NCBI GenBank assembly: GCA_037141255.1
Contig: JBAXCX010000016.1
Span: forward strand, 1 to 33,577
Source: IMCC26207 sp037141255
GTDB lineage: Bacteria > Actinomycetota > Acidimicrobiia > Acidimicrobiales > Microtrichaceae
Length of the DNA: 33,577 bases
Direction of reading: 5' to 3'
The stretch's first letter is position 1, and each line of letters starts with the position of its first letter. Under the pieces are notes generated by a model. It worked only from the letters and a program-made list of their open reading frames with translations. It searched no databases and had not been told where the DNA came from. Below, in pieces: positions 15,187 through 24,122 of the stretch. Made by a program: the position numbers and the translations under genes.

Positions 15187-15993
15187 ATGTCTCGTCGTCT
15201 ACTTCGTGCTTCGGTGGTTCTTCTTGTTGCAGGTTTCGCACTCTCAGCTTGCAGCAGCAACAACGAAGATGCAGCAGTTCAAACCAGTGTCGGCGGCAAA
15301 GACCTGGTTCTTTGCTCTGACATCCCCTACGAACCAATGGAGTTCGAGGCAACCGCACAGAAGACCCCGAGTGGCTACACCGGGTTCGATATTGATCTTG
15401 CGCAGCAAATTGCAGACGGTGCCAATAGGAACCTTTCGGTAAAGGTCACGCCGTTCGACGGCATCTTCGCTGCTATGGATGCCGGCAACTGTGACGCCGT
15501 TGTGTCTTCGGTAACCATTACCGACGAGCGCAAACAAAACATGGCCTTCTCCGAGCCGTACTTCGACTCGGATCAGTCCCTCTTGGTGCTGAAAGAAAAC
15601 GCCGGAACCTATAAGACTCTTGCCGACCTCGCTGGAAAGAACATCGGTGTTCAATCGGGAACCACGGGCGAGGAGTTCGTCAACAAGAACACTCCAACTG
15701 GCGCAACCGTCACCGCTCTGCCAGGCGCGGCCGATCTGTTTGCAGCCCTCGAATCCGGAACAATTGACGCAATTGTGCAGGACTACCCGATTAATGCCTA
15801 TCGCGCTACACAGAACGACAACGTGGCCATCTCGGAGCGCATTCCCACAGGCGAGAAGTACGGGATTGCAGTCAAGAAGGGCGACTCCGCCACCCTTGAT
15901 CTATTCAACAAAGGTCTTGCCTCGGCCAAGGCCGACGGCAGCTACGACAAGTTGTACGAGAAGTACTTCGGACAAGCTCCACCGCAATCCTAA
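15187..15993 (+). CDS. Polar amino-acid ABC transporter, substrate-binding lipoprotein
   Basis: A 268-residue periplasmic-binding-protein-type 3 lipoprotein. The signal peptide carries RRLLR, a hydrophobic core and the lipobox LSAC with lipidated Cys22. The mature protein has the family 3 pattern: SGYTGFDIDLAQQIA, FDGIFAAMDAGNCDAVVSSVTITDERK, FSEPYF, and the second lobe with GVQSGTTGEE and ALESGTIDAIVQDYPIN. The ATG at 15187 has a strong AAAGGA ribosome site 5 nt before it. It captures an amino acid or similar polar solute outside the membrane. The permease gene follows after 32 bp and the ATPase after that, forming one operon. Confidence 0.94.
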   Translation: MSRRLLRASVVLLVAGFALSACSSNNEDAAVQTSVGGKDLVLCSDIPYEPMEFEATAQKTPSGYTGFDIDLAQQIADGANRNLSVKVTPFDGIFAAMDAGNCDAVVSSVTITDERKQNMAFSEPYFDSDQSLLVLKENAGTYKTLADLAGKNIGVQSGTTGEEFVNKNTPTGATVTALPGAADLFAALESGTIDAIVQDYPINAYRATQNDNVAISERIPTGEKYGIAVKKGDSATLDLFNKGLASAKADGSYDKLYEKYFGQAPPQS

Positions 15994-16025
15994 AGGTTGC
16001 GCAGACGAATCGACAGCGGTCCTAG

Positions 16026-16829
16026 ATGACCCGAAATCAACGTTCCACTCTGACTCAATGGGGCGTTTTCGCCTTGGGGCTCGTCATCTTGGGCGTAACG
16101 CTCGCTCTCACGGTTCGGTGGGGCGCTCTTGCTGATCGCTTTTTCAAGTGGGATGACTTCTCGGGACAGTTCCCACAGATCATCTTTGAAGCGGCTCGCA
16201 ACACGCTTATTTACACAGTCATTGGATTTTCTGGTGGCCTTATCTTTGGCCTAGTCGCGGCTTTGATGCGGCAGTCTTCTGTGCCGCCGGCACGGATTCT
16301 GGCAACTCTCTATATTGAGATTTTTAGGGCCTTGCCCGCTCTACTCACCATCTTGATCGTGGGATTTGGTATCCCCATTGCCTTCGGCGCAGAAAACCTG
16401 CCCTCATTCTTTCGTAGCCTCTATGGCGCAGGCGGCTTTGCTCTAGCTCTGGTCTCTGGTGCCTACCTTGCTGAGACCATCCGGGCGGGCGTCGAGGCAG
16501 TTCCGCGCGGCCAGGTTGAAGCCGCCCGGTCACTTGGCATGACCACTACGCAAACAACACGATCAATTGTCTTGCCGCAAGCTTTCCGGGTGATTCTGCC
16601 GCCACTTACTAACGAACTAGTACTCCTACTCAAAGACACCTCACTTCTTGCCGTACTCGGCGTGGCAATTGGCGAACGAGAACTCACTACTTGGGGACGA
16701 ACCTTTTCAAATTCGATCGGCAACTACACCCCGCTCACGGCAGCGGCAGTTTGCTACTTGGCTATCACGGTGCCGCTCAGCCAGTTAGTGAAATACGTAG
16801 AAAAACGAACCAAAGCAGGCCAACGATGA
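16026..16829 (+). CDS. Polar amino-acid ABC transporter, permease
   Basis: A 267-residue HisM/HisQ-type permease with about five to six membrane helices. The region ARNTLIYTVIGFSGGLIFGLVAALMR begins the family core, and the cytoplasmic EAA loop that docks the ATPase is seen in GVEAVPRGQVEAARSLGM. Only one permease gene is present, so the channel is probably a homodimer. The TGA stop overlaps the ATPase ATG (ATGA). Confidence 0.93.
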   Translation: MTRNQRSTLTQWGVFALGLVILGVTLALTVRWGALADRFFKWDDFSGQFPQIIFEAARNTLIYTVIGFSGGLIFGLVAALMRQSSVPPARILATLYIEIFRALPALLTILIVGFGIPIAFGAENLPSFFRSLYGAGGFALALVSGAYLAETIRAGVEAVPRGQVEAARSLGMTTTQTTRSIVLPQAFRVILPPLTNELVLLLKDTSLLAVLGVAIGERELTTWGRTFSNSIGNYTPLTAAAVCYLAITVPLSQLVKYVEKRTKAGQR

Positions 16830-17590
16830 CCGACGGCCAAGCCGAAACGAGCACAGCACCGACTGTAGAAATCAGAAATCTTCACAAACGCTTTGGCGCA
16901 CATGAGGTCCTCAGGGGTATTGACTTTCATGTGAACGATCGCGAAGTGGTGGTTGTCATTGGTCCATCAGGTTCGGGCAAGAGCACTTTGTTGCGATGTG
17001 TCAACCTTCTTGAAACACCTGATCAAGGCCAAGTCATGATAGACGGAACCGATATTTGCCAGGCTGATACCGACGTGAACGAAGTGCGCAGAAAGATCGG
17101 GATGGTCTTCCAACAATTCAATCTTTTCGCCCACTTGACGGCTGTAGATAACGTCACCATTGGTCCACGTAAGGTGCTCAAATGCTCAAAAATTGAGGCC
17201 GAACAGACAGCACAAGCGTTACTCGATCGAGTGGGGCTTGCCGAGCACGCAAACAAGTTTCCGGCACAACTCTCGGGCGGTCAGCAACAACGTGTTGCCA
17301 TCGCGCGGGCACTTGCCATGAACCCAGAGATCATGCTCTTTGACGAGGCCACCTCTGCGCTCGACCCAGAGCTAGTTGGCGAGGTACTCGGAGTCATGAG
17401 GTCTCTCGCCGATGAGGGCATGACCATGATGGTAGTGACTCACGAGATGAGCTTTGCCAGAAACGTGGCCGACAGAGTGGTCTTTATGGCCGATGGCGTA
17501 GTCGTGGAAGAAGGCACACCCGAGATGGTCTTGGAAAACCCCCAACACGCGCGCACCCAGCAATTTTTACAACAGGTTGGCGACCGTTAA
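16826..17590 (+). CDS. Polar amino-acid ABC transporter, ATP-binding protein
   Basis: A 254-residue GlnQ/HisP-type ATPase. Walker A is GPSGSGKST, Q-loop VFQQFNLF, signature LSGGQQQRVAIARAL, Walker B IMLFDEATSALDPE, and H-loop VVTHEMSFA. The ATG at 16826 overlaps the permease stop by 4 bp. It powers import by the permease dimer. The stop is 14 bp from the end of the convergent thiolase-like gene. Confidence 0.96.
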   Translation: MTDGQAETSTAPTVEIRNLHKRFGAHEVLRGIDFHVNDREVVVVIGPSGSGKSTLLRCVNLLETPDQGQVMIDGTDICQADTDVNEVRRKIGMVFQQFNLFAHLTAVDNVTIGPRKVLKCSKIEAEQTAQALLDRVGLAEHANKFPAQLSGGQQQRVAIARALAMNPEIMLFDEATSALDPELVGEVLGVMRSLADEGMTMMVVTHEMSFARNVADRVVFMADGVVVEEGTPEMVLENPQHARTQQFLQQVGDR

Positions 17591-17604
17591 ACCGTCTGGG
17601 CGAC

Positions 17605-19164
17605 TCAGTCGGCAAACTCGCAGGAGTTACCGGTAACGATCACCTGCCGGCCTATTAGTTCGGCAGTCACTCCCTCTGCGAGCAGTTCTGAGTCGGTACT
17701 TGTACCAATCCAGCGTCGCCCATCGGCAAGGTCAGCAATCACAAATGCCGAGGAGGGATCCGTCCCGGCATAGGTCACCGTGTAAGAGGCAATGCTTGCA
17801 AGGCCCGAGCCCTGATTGGTGACCTCTCGAACAGCCGTGGCCGCAGCGGCAGCGTCCACGAGGTCTGCAATCAGGACCTCCCCCGGCTCCGTTGACCACA
17901 CTGCCAAGGCCGGCTTGGTCAACAAGCCCGACACTGTGGTCACGAGACCGAGCGAACCAGGGTCCTGGCGCAGTTGATCCACCATTGCGGCGGTGGCCTG
18001 ATAGGTGAAGTTGTTGAACGGCCCGCCCGCAAATGCCATGCCACCGGTCAGCGTTGGAGCTTGATCCTGGGCCAAGCCAAGTTCACGTTGCTGCACCCGA
18101 ACTGCTGCTGGGAAGCAGCTATACACCTCGGCGTGCTGCACCTGATTGAGCGGTTGCTGCAGGTGTGCCGCTGCGGCATCGCCGAGCACCTTCATGGCGG
18201 GCCAGCGGCCCATCTCTGCTCGCTTTGTCAGCGAGACGGACAGCGAAGACTCGAGCGCCACTCGCGGAAAGACCCATTGATCAGTTGGCACACCAAGTTC
18301 TCGGGCAAGGCCGACTGAACACAAGACCATGGCTGCTGCCTGATCCACCGCCCACTGCGTGCTGTGCCACTTGGCGTAGGGGAAGGCCAGGGGCCGGTTC
18401 CCCGGGCCTGCAACGCGCAAAAACTCCGCTGAACGAGGGGTGCCAAAAGCAGCATCTGCATTGCGCGATGCAATCTGATTGAACTGCTGCCACAGCGAGG
18501 CAATCGAATCAAGGTGATCGGGCACCGACTGCCCTTCGGAATATCTGAGTGCTGCATCGATGCAGGCGTACTGCTCCACAGCCGACCAGATTCCGGCAGC
18601 GATTTCGGCCTCGGCCATGATCTCGCCTTCGGGCGTCCAACGTTCATCAAGCCCTGCCCCATCAATCCCTGCGACATCAAGCTCTACGCCATCCCGACCT
18701 GCCCCATCTGGTCTAGTGCCGGGGGCAATCCAGCCAGCACGCTCGATGCGGAGCTGGGTGGCTTTGGCCTCGCCCCCCACAATCAGCGCTGCTTGCATCT
18801 GCCCTGATTGGATACCTAACAAAGCCGCCCGGATCGGAGCATGTTGAGGCACACCAATTTCGACGCGAACCGTGCGTGCTGATTCACAGCCCAAGCGTGT
18901 TGCAATCGTTCGGGCCGGGTTCTCGTACTTCCAATCCCCCTCGGGAACTGCCACCAGAGAAATGTTCCGCTGCAGTTGCGCAAGACGACTCGTCGACACT
19001 GCTTGGCCAAGTGCCGAGCGAGCAGCGATTTCCATCATTGCTAGGGCATCGATCACCTCCGTGCCGGCAGTTTGAGACGGCTCTGGGCTGACTCGATGAT
19101 GCGCCGTTCCGACTGCAATCAGCACCGGCGTGCGATCATCAACCTTGCCAAACCCTGTACCCAT
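17605..19164 (-). CDS. Thiolase-like protein (TLP1 type)
   Basis: A 519-residue thiolase-superfamily protein like the mycobacterial thiolase-like protein type 1, including its extra C-terminal domain (about residues 430-519, ASYTVTYAGTDPSSAFVIADLADGRR). The core shows ALIVGGEA, AEVYSCFPAAVRVQQREL with Cys350, and TGGMAFAGGPFNNF. The usual nucleophilic cysteine of the N-terminal half is not seen where expected (GVPQHAPIRAALLG), so thiolytic activity is doubtful. Residues about 149-173 are a Gly/Asp/Ala-rich insertion encoded by a degenerate 15-bp array. The ATG at 19164 is 32 bp from the divergent DsbA-like gene start. Confidence 0.85.
   Translation of the reverse strand: MGTGFGKVDDRTPVLIAVGTAHHRVSPEPSQTAGTEVIDALAMMEIAARSALGQAVSTSRLAQLQRNISLVAVPEGDWKYENPARTIATRLGCESARTVRVEIGVPQHAPIRAALLGIQSGQMQAALIVGGEAKATQLRIERAGWIAPGTRPDGAGRDGVELDVAGIDGAGLDERWTPEGEIMAEAEIAAGIWSAVEQYACIDAALRYSEGQSVPDHLDSIASLWQQFNQIASRNADAAFGTPRSAEFLRVAGPGNRPLAFPYAKWHSTQWAVDQAAAMVLCSVGLARELGVPTDQWVFPRVALESSLSVSLTKRAEMGRWPAMKVLGDAAAAHLQQPLNQVQHAEVYSCFPAAVRVQQRELGLAQDQAPTLTGGMAFAGGPFNNFTYQATAAMVDQLRQDPGSLGLVTTVSGLLTKPALAVWSTEPGEVLIADLVDAAAAATAVREVTNQGSGLASIASYTVTYAGTDPSSAFVIADLADGRRWIGTSTDSELLAEGVTAELIGRQVIVTGNSCEFAD
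18645..18719. repeat. 15-bp tandem repeat, 5 degenerate copies
   Basis: Five consecutive 15-bp units each begin with CATC. They encode a Gly/Asp/Ala/Val insertion in the thiolase-like protein on the minus strand. Divergence between copies suggests an older array than the one in rex. Confidence 0.8.
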
Positions 19165-19196
19165 AATTTTTGAACCGTACAGTAGGTTTGGACCCT

Positions 19197-19883
19197 ATGG
19201 CAGATATTGAATTCTTCTTCGACCCACTATGCCCTTGGGCTTGGATCACCAGTCGGTTTGTTGTTGAGGTTGCTGAACAACGCGAACTTTCAGTGGACTG
19301 GAGGTTCATCTCGCTCGCCATGATCAACGAGGTGCGCCTGAACGCAACCCCAGAAGAGGCCGCAGAGCTAGGAATTGAACCGGTTCGCCCTGGCTTTCCA
19401 GCAGTTGCAGCGGCAGGAGCCTCGTTACTCCGAGTCGCTGCTGCGATTCGACAAGAGTCCGGGAACGATGCCGTCGGCGAGTTCTACACCGTCTGCGGAA
19501 CCCTGCTGCATAAAGAGGGACGTTCAGCAGAATTCTGGGCGAGTGACGGCCCCGGCGACCCAAGCGAAGTGGTCAACGAGATTCTCGCCGCTGCCAATGT
19601 GTCACCAGAGAGTGCAGCAGCCGCACACCAAGAAGAGTTTGACGTGGTGGTGCGAGCCGAAACAGACCTTGCATTTGAGCGAACTGGCAAGGACGTGGGC
19701 ACTCCAATCATCACCTTTGATACGACTCGGCCGAATGAGGCAACTCTGTTTGGGCCCGTGATCAATCGGATTCCCCGTGGAGAAGAAGCGCTACAACTCT
19801 GGGACGCAATGTGGATTGTGGCCCGGACGCCAGGGCTGGCCGAGTTCAAACGGTCTCTTCGCGGCGCTCCAAACTTTGACTAG
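19197..19883 (+). CDS. DsbA-like thioredoxin-fold protein (Rv2466c / mycothiol-dependent nitroreductase family)
   Basis: A 228-residue cytosolic DsbA-superfamily protein. The N-terminus reads DIEFFFDPLCPWAWITSRFVVEV and the conserved DVGTPIITF supplies the cis-proline; ending segments FGPVINRIPRGEEALQLWDA match Rv2466c homologues. The active-site motif is CPWA (Cys12), with Ala in place of the second cysteine of CPWC, so it may work as a one-cysteine enzyme with mycothiol. MshA elsewhere in this window supports mycothiol production. The ATG at 19197 is preceded by TACAGT (19178-19183), giving a very short or no leader. Confidence 0.85.
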   Translation: MADIEFFFDPLCPWAWITSRFVVEVAEQRELSVDWRFISLAMINEVRLNATPEEAAELGIEPVRPGFPAVAAAGASLLRVAAAIRQESGNDAVGEFYTVCGTLLHKEGRSAEFWASDGPGDPSEVVNEILAAANVSPESAAAAHQEEFDVVVRAETDLAFERTGKDVGTPIITFDTTRPNEATLFGPVINRIPRGEEALQLWDAMWIVARTPGLAEFKRSLRGAPNFD

Positions 19884-19974
19884 CTCAACTCTGGCCCTTG
19901 ACCCGAACCCTTGATTGTTACAACTGCTCCGTCCAACAGGAGTCGTAGCGGAACTGAGTACGCTGAGGAGCCAC

Positions 19975-21828
19975 ATGGCATCAGCGGGAGCTAGCAAAAT
20001 GAACTTCTCCAGAACAAGACTCCTTCGAATCAGTGCGCCTGCACTGCTCGTTGTGGGACTGTTCGCAACGAGTTGTAGCTCGAATCAAGACGCTAGTTCG
20101 GCGCTGCTTGGGCAAATTCCTACGAACGGACCGACTACTACGGTTCCGATCGGTGCCCCCACAGCGCCCTGCTCGGGTGAAAATGGTGTGGGCGGGACAG
20201 TCCCAGATGGTGCCCAACCTGGAGACTTGATTGCAGCAGCCAACTTGCAAGACGAGTTCGGCACCTCTGAGGGTTATCCCAAAAACGCCAAGGTCTGGCG
20301 AATCCTGTACGTCTCGACTGGCTTTGACGAGACCGACCTGCAGTTGGTCTGCGGAATGGCTGCAGCCCCCAAGGGTGGTCCAGCCTCGGTAGATGGCGTT
20401 GGCCACATGCTGACTTGGGCGCACGGAACTATCGGCTTGCAACAGGCCTGCTTGCCCTCATCGAATCCGGTGACAGCTTTTTGGGGGAAGATGGCCAGCG
20501 GCATTGGGGCAGTCGCCTGGGGCGCCGGGCCTGGTGCTCGCGTAGGGAGCCCAGCGGATGGCCTTCTGCAAACTGCTGTGAACCGCGGTTGGGTTGTCTC
20601 GACCACTGACTACCAGCCAAACAACACCTACATCTTGGGCAAGGTTGCTGCGTCAAACGTCATCGACGCCGCCCGTGCCACAACACAACTCATGGCGAAG
20701 GAATTCGGTCCCAGCGGCGATGCACCAGCGGTTGCTCCTCTTCCAACTTCTTATGACACTGTTTCTCTTGGACATTCCCAAGGTGGCCATGCGGCCATGT
20801 GGACTGCTCAGCTCTATGAGACCTACCTAGCGGCGACTCCGAATCCGGCAGCAACTCCGCTTCGATTGCGCGGGGCTGCAATCGAAGCGCCTGCTTCAAA
20901 CTTGCTGGCTCAACCCAAGCTTCAGCCCGGTGTCGAATTTGGCCAAGGCTTGGCCGACTGGGAGATGCATCGATCAATACAGCTCATCGGGCTTCCCATC
21001 GGTGCGCTCGAACTTCAAGTTGGACCGGCCCTGTTCTCGTATATTTTTGGTTCATGGGCTCAATTCTCGGCCCGCGGAACCCCCTCCGAGAATGCCAAGT
21101 TTCCTGCCTTTCCAGCAGAGGCAAGCAACCTTGACCTGAGCACGATCGCCACTGATCAAGGTGCAGGCACGATTGCTTCAGTCATGCCGCTCTGCCTTGG
21201 TGGATCGGATGCTCAAACCGTTAAAAAGCTTGTGGCCCCATACCGCGATGCCGCGAAAAATAAGATGCTGACTCCCTCTCTGTGGAATCTTCCCGAGAAC
21301 TACAAAGCAGATCAGTTCTTTCCCGGCGGTGCCGACAAAACCTGCGCAGAAGCAACCGAGCCGTCACTGACCGCCTGGTGCAGTTGGATTCGCTGGAACA
21401 TTCCCGGCCCACTTGGCGAGAACCCATTCCCCAAGTTTCCGAGTTGGAACGGAACCCCGCTGCCGCTGATGATCGCCCAAGGTGCAAACGATCCAGTCAT
21501 TCACTGCATCCCGCCTAAGGGCGAGACAAAGGCAGAAGTTCCCGATGCATCCAACTGCATGAGTTCAGCCCTGTACGAGACCCTCAGCACCCAGGTCTAT
21601 TGCCCTGCGAGCGGCGACAAGGGTCACCTGCAACTCTCTGCGTTTCGCAAGGACGGCCAATCCAGCCCGGCTGGCCACCTTGCGATCCCAGGCCAGATCG
21701 CAGCAGCAGGATTGTCCAAATCACCAGCGGATTTGGTGTTCACCGGATCGCCTCTGGACAAGTTCATCACAGCAAGTTTTGATGGCAGCTTGGAGCCTGG
21801 GTGCACCTCTGAAATTTTGAATCCCTAA
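19975..21828 (+). CDS. Secreted lipase-like alpha/beta-hydrolase lipoprotein
   Basis: A 617-residue protein with a lipoprotein signal ending in the lipobox FATSC. The sequence resembles the secretory (LIP) lipase family: nucleophile motif SLGHSQGGHAAM (Ser268), acid in QGANDPVIH (Asp506) and His in KGHLQLS (His551). Many cysteines in the mature part suggest disulfides, fitting an extracytoplasmic site. I chose ATG 19975 because GAGGAG stands 4 nt before it; ATG 19999, also with a GGGAG upstream, would give the same signal with a shorter n-region. The likely role is hydrolysis of lipid or ester substrates at the cell surface; the substrate is unknown. Confidence 0.85.
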   Translation: MASAGASKMNFSRTRLLRISAPALLVVGLFATSCSSNQDASSALLGQIPTNGPTTTVPIGAPTAPCSGENGVGGTVPDGAQPGDLIAAANLQDEFGTSEGYPKNAKVWRILYVSTGFDETDLQLVCGMAAAPKGGPASVDGVGHMLTWAHGTIGLQQACLPSSNPVTAFWGKMASGIGAVAWGAGPGARVGSPADGLLQTAVNRGWVVSTTDYQPNNTYILGKVAASNVIDAARATTQLMAKEFGPSGDAPAVAPLPTSYDTVSLGHSQGGHAAMWTAQLYETYLAATPNPAATPLRLRGAAIEAPASNLLAQPKLQPGVEFGQGLADWEMHRSIQLIGLPIGALELQVGPALFSYIFGSWAQFSARGTPSENAKFPAFPAEASNLDLSTIATDQGAGTIASVMPLCLGGSDAQTVKKLVAPYRDAAKNKMLTPSLWNLPENYKADQFFPGGADKTCAEATEPSLTAWCSWIRWNIPGPLGENPFPKFPSWNGTPLPLMIAQGANDPVIHCIPPKGETKAEVPDASNCMSSALYETLSTQVYCPASGDKGHLQLSAFRKDGQSSPAGHLAIPGQIAAAGLSKSPADLVFTGSPLDKFITASFDGSLEPGCTSEILNP

Positions 21829-21882
21829 TCCGAACCCTCACTGAAACCAGCACTGCGTTTTCGGACTGCTTCGGTTGGGGGT

Positions 21883-21888
21883 TATTCT
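21883..21888 (+). promoter_or_regulatory. -10 box of tRNA-Lys promoter
   Basis: TATTCT ends 8 nt before the first base of the tRNA. The -35 region (around 21859-21865) is weak. The spacing would start the transcript close to the mature 5' end. Confidence 0.5.
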
Positions 21889-21896
21889 GATCGGGC

Positions 21897-21972
21897 GGGC
21901 CTCTAGCTCAGTTGGTAGAGCAGTGGACTTTTAATCCATCGGTCGTGGGTTCGATCCCCACGGGGCCCACCA
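21897..21972 (+). tRNA. tRNA-Lys (anticodon UUU)
   Basis: The 76-nt cloverleaf is complete. The acceptor stem GGGCCTC pairs with GGGGCCC (one T-G wobble), the D arm has GCTC/GAGC with AGTTGGTA, the anticodon stem GTGGA/TCCAT holds loop CTTTTAA with TTT at 21930-21932, and the T arm is GTGGG-TTCGATC-CCCAC. The CCA end is encoded. A strong hairpin follows. Confidence 0.97.
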
Positions 21973-21982
21973 CGTCTCGGTG

Positions 21983-22014
21983 CGAATCTGGGTTCAGAGA
22001 TGAACCCAGATTTG
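21983..22014 (+). terminator. Terminator hairpin after tRNA-Lys
   Basis: A perfect 12-bp stem (21985-21996 with 22001-22012) around a GAGA tetraloop extends to 14 bp with a G-T wobble and a C-G pair. It lies between the convergent tRNA and glycosidase-like genes, 10 nt after the tRNA, and may stop both. There is only a short T-run. Confidence 0.75.
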
Positions 22015-22016
22015 AA

Positions 22017-24122
22017 TCAGGCAGAGTCCCAACTCAAGCGGACTCTGAATCGGGCATCGCCCTCGGACCACATCGCAAAGTTGGTTCCCCACAGGTTGTT
22101 GTAGAGGCACAAGTCCCAGCCTTCAGACAGGTCGGGCTCAAACACTGCTGCCTGATCAGGTTCAAACTGAAGCAGCTTGAGCTTGCCGGGCGCGACGAGT
22201 GCAGCATCTAGAAATTCCAGTCCGATTCCCTCGGGGTGTACGACCTGATCGGCGCAGTGAAGGTGTCGCGCCCCATGTGCCGGGACTTCTGCCGGAGAAA
22301 CCCACTCGTTCAACTTCAGCATTTGCCAGAGCGCTGGCTCGGCCACCTGCGGAGCGAACTGCCAACTGATGGCCTCGGGCCAGCGCGCTGCCGCCTTGTT
22401 GAACCATTGCAACTCAAACTCCAAGGAGTTCATATTCCCGAGCGCTGAACCTGCAGCAATTGCCGGTTCGGCCGGGCACCGCAGAGTGAGCACCGCAGAC
22501 TCTGGCAGCGAAACTGGGTCCGAGGGTACGGCCGCGAACTCAAGGTGGACCTGAACAAGATTTTGGCCGCTGCGCGTTCCCTGCCAGATGCCCGTCACCT
22601 GTGGCGACCAAACCGCAGAGACTGCCCCCGAGTCCTCCAGTCCAGGCTTGGTGTTGTCCCAGCGCGCCCACCACAAGTCCTCATCCGAAGTGCCGGCGTT
22701 GTAGGTAGAAAACCAGCGCTCATAATCGGCAGCCGAAAAAGTCTGAACACAGAACCGTCCGAGCCCGGCAGCGCCCGCTAGTTCGCGACCCGATGCGTCG
22801 GCGAGTTGCACAACAGACCCATCGGGGCCGAGTCGGATTTGAAACTCGCCAAGCTGAATCAGACTGCCGCTGGGCTTCTGCAGGGCAACAAGATCATCGG
22901 TGCTCAGTCGCAGGGGAGTGAGCGCATCAACTGCAGCTTTAGCCTCAGCAGCGTGACCGGCCAGAGCATTTCGTTCCAACGCGGTAAAAAACTGTTGCAA
23001 ATACTCGCGCTGCTCAGCCCAACTCGCCTCAAATCTCGCCGTGGTTGTGTGGGGTCTGACCTGAGCGAGGCCCTCTGCACTCCAATGCGCAAGTTCTGGC
23101 CAGTCAGTTTTCTGATCCATGCCCCAGGTGTGCTCCGCCACGAGCAGCAGTTCAGTGGAGGCCTGAGCCAGGGCAGGATCATCAACCGCAAGCCGGCTTG
23201 ACGCCGGAGCCTCGGGGGAAATCCAGGAGTTTCGAACTCGACAGAGTTCGCGAAACGAAGCAGTTTTCTGTGGGTCGCTGCCCACCCCAAAAATCCAGGT
23301 GTCACCAATTTCTTGATCAAGAACCGGCAGCAGATCCTGAGTGACCTGTTCAGGCAGAACCCGCAGCAGATCGGCAACATCATCAAGCTTCGCTGCTTGA
23401 ATCTGCGCATTCGGGAAGCGCACCGACAGCTCTGCGAAACGTGCGATCACCTGTTCAACGCTGTGCGGACCCCGATTGTCTCCGGTCAGATCGATCGCCA
23501 CCGCTGTGCTCGTGCCGGGGATGAGTTGAACATCTCCATAGCCGCCAGGCTGATACATCACTCGAAGTTCAGGAGAGCCTGCTGCCGCATAGTCGCGCCA
23601 GCGAAACAACTCGGGCACGCTGGGAGCAGTGGCGGCTGGATTGACGCCGATATGTAAGAAGTCCACGCCGGCCTGAGCGAGGACCGACACCAAACCCCGG
23701 GTGTGGCCAGGCACGTCGGTCATTTTTGCTGCTCGGGTCTGCTTGCCAAAACGATCATCTAGGCGGGCGGACAGGGCCAAGCCATGTTCCAACAGAGAGC
23801 GGTCGCAATACTCAGTGTGCAGAGTGAATGGCAACGCGTGCCAACACAAATCACCCCGTTCGACTGCGGCCTGCACTGCTCGCCCGCCGGTCTTCGTTTC
23901 GGCATCTAGGGCTTCTGAAAGAATCCAGGATCCGGTCGTCCAACGAAACCGCTCAATCCCATCACGGTTGCGCAAGGCTGCGGCCACGGCAATCGCTCGG
24001 GGAAAGAATTCCTCCAGATACCGCTGCCGAACAACTCGAGCAAAGTCGGTAAACCCCACGTCAAGATGCGTTTTGAAAACCAACAGCACCCTCGAAACCT
24101 CTGGATTGAACGGCTCAGCCAT
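22017..24122 (-). CDS. GH38/DUF5054-like glycoside hydrolase
   Basis: A 701-residue protein without a signal peptide. The N-terminal domain has metal-site motifs of the GH38 alpha-mannosidase-like family: FKTHLDVGFTDFA (His19, Asp21), MTDVPGHTRG (Asp136) and VAEHTWGMDQKTD (His331), which resemble DUF5054 proteins. The rest (about 440-701) is beta-rich and matches the large C-terminal domain of this group in kind. The ATG at 24122 overlaps the MauE-like gene stop by 8 bp, so the two are co-translated; an open frame upstream of it lies wholly inside that gene. Substrate unknown; a cytosolic glycan or glycoside is likely. Confidence 0.8.
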   Translation of the reverse strand: MAEPFNPEVSRVLLVFKTHLDVGFTDFARVVRQRYLEEFFPRAIAVAAALRNRDGIERFRWTTGSWILSEALDAETKTGGRAVQAAVERGDLCWHALPFTLHTEYCDRSLLEHGLALSARLDDRFGKQTRAAKMTDVPGHTRGLVSVLAQAGVDFLHIGVNPAATAPSVPELFRWRDYAAAGSPELRVMYQPGGYGDVQLIPGTSTAVAIDLTGDNRGPHSVEQVIARFAELSVRFPNAQIQAAKLDDVADLLRVLPEQVTQDLLPVLDQEIGDTWIFGVGSDPQKTASFRELCRVRNSWISPEAPASSRLAVDDPALAQASTELLLVAEHTWGMDQKTDWPELAHWSAEGLAQVRPHTTTARFEASWAEQREYLQQFFTALERNALAGHAAEAKAAVDALTPLRLSTDDLVALQKPSGSLIQLGEFQIRLGPDGSVVQLADASGRELAGAAGLGRFCVQTFSAADYERWFSTYNAGTSDEDLWWARWDNTKPGLEDSGAVSAVWSPQVTGIWQGTRSGQNLVQVHLEFAAVPSDPVSLPESAVLTLRCPAEPAIAAGSALGNMNSLEFELQWFNKAAARWPEAISWQFAPQVAEPALWQMLKLNEWVSPAEVPAHGARHLHCADQVVHPEGIGLEFLDAALVAPGKLKLLQFEPDQAAVFEPDLSEGWDLCLYNNLWGTNFAMWSEGDARFRVRLSWDSA

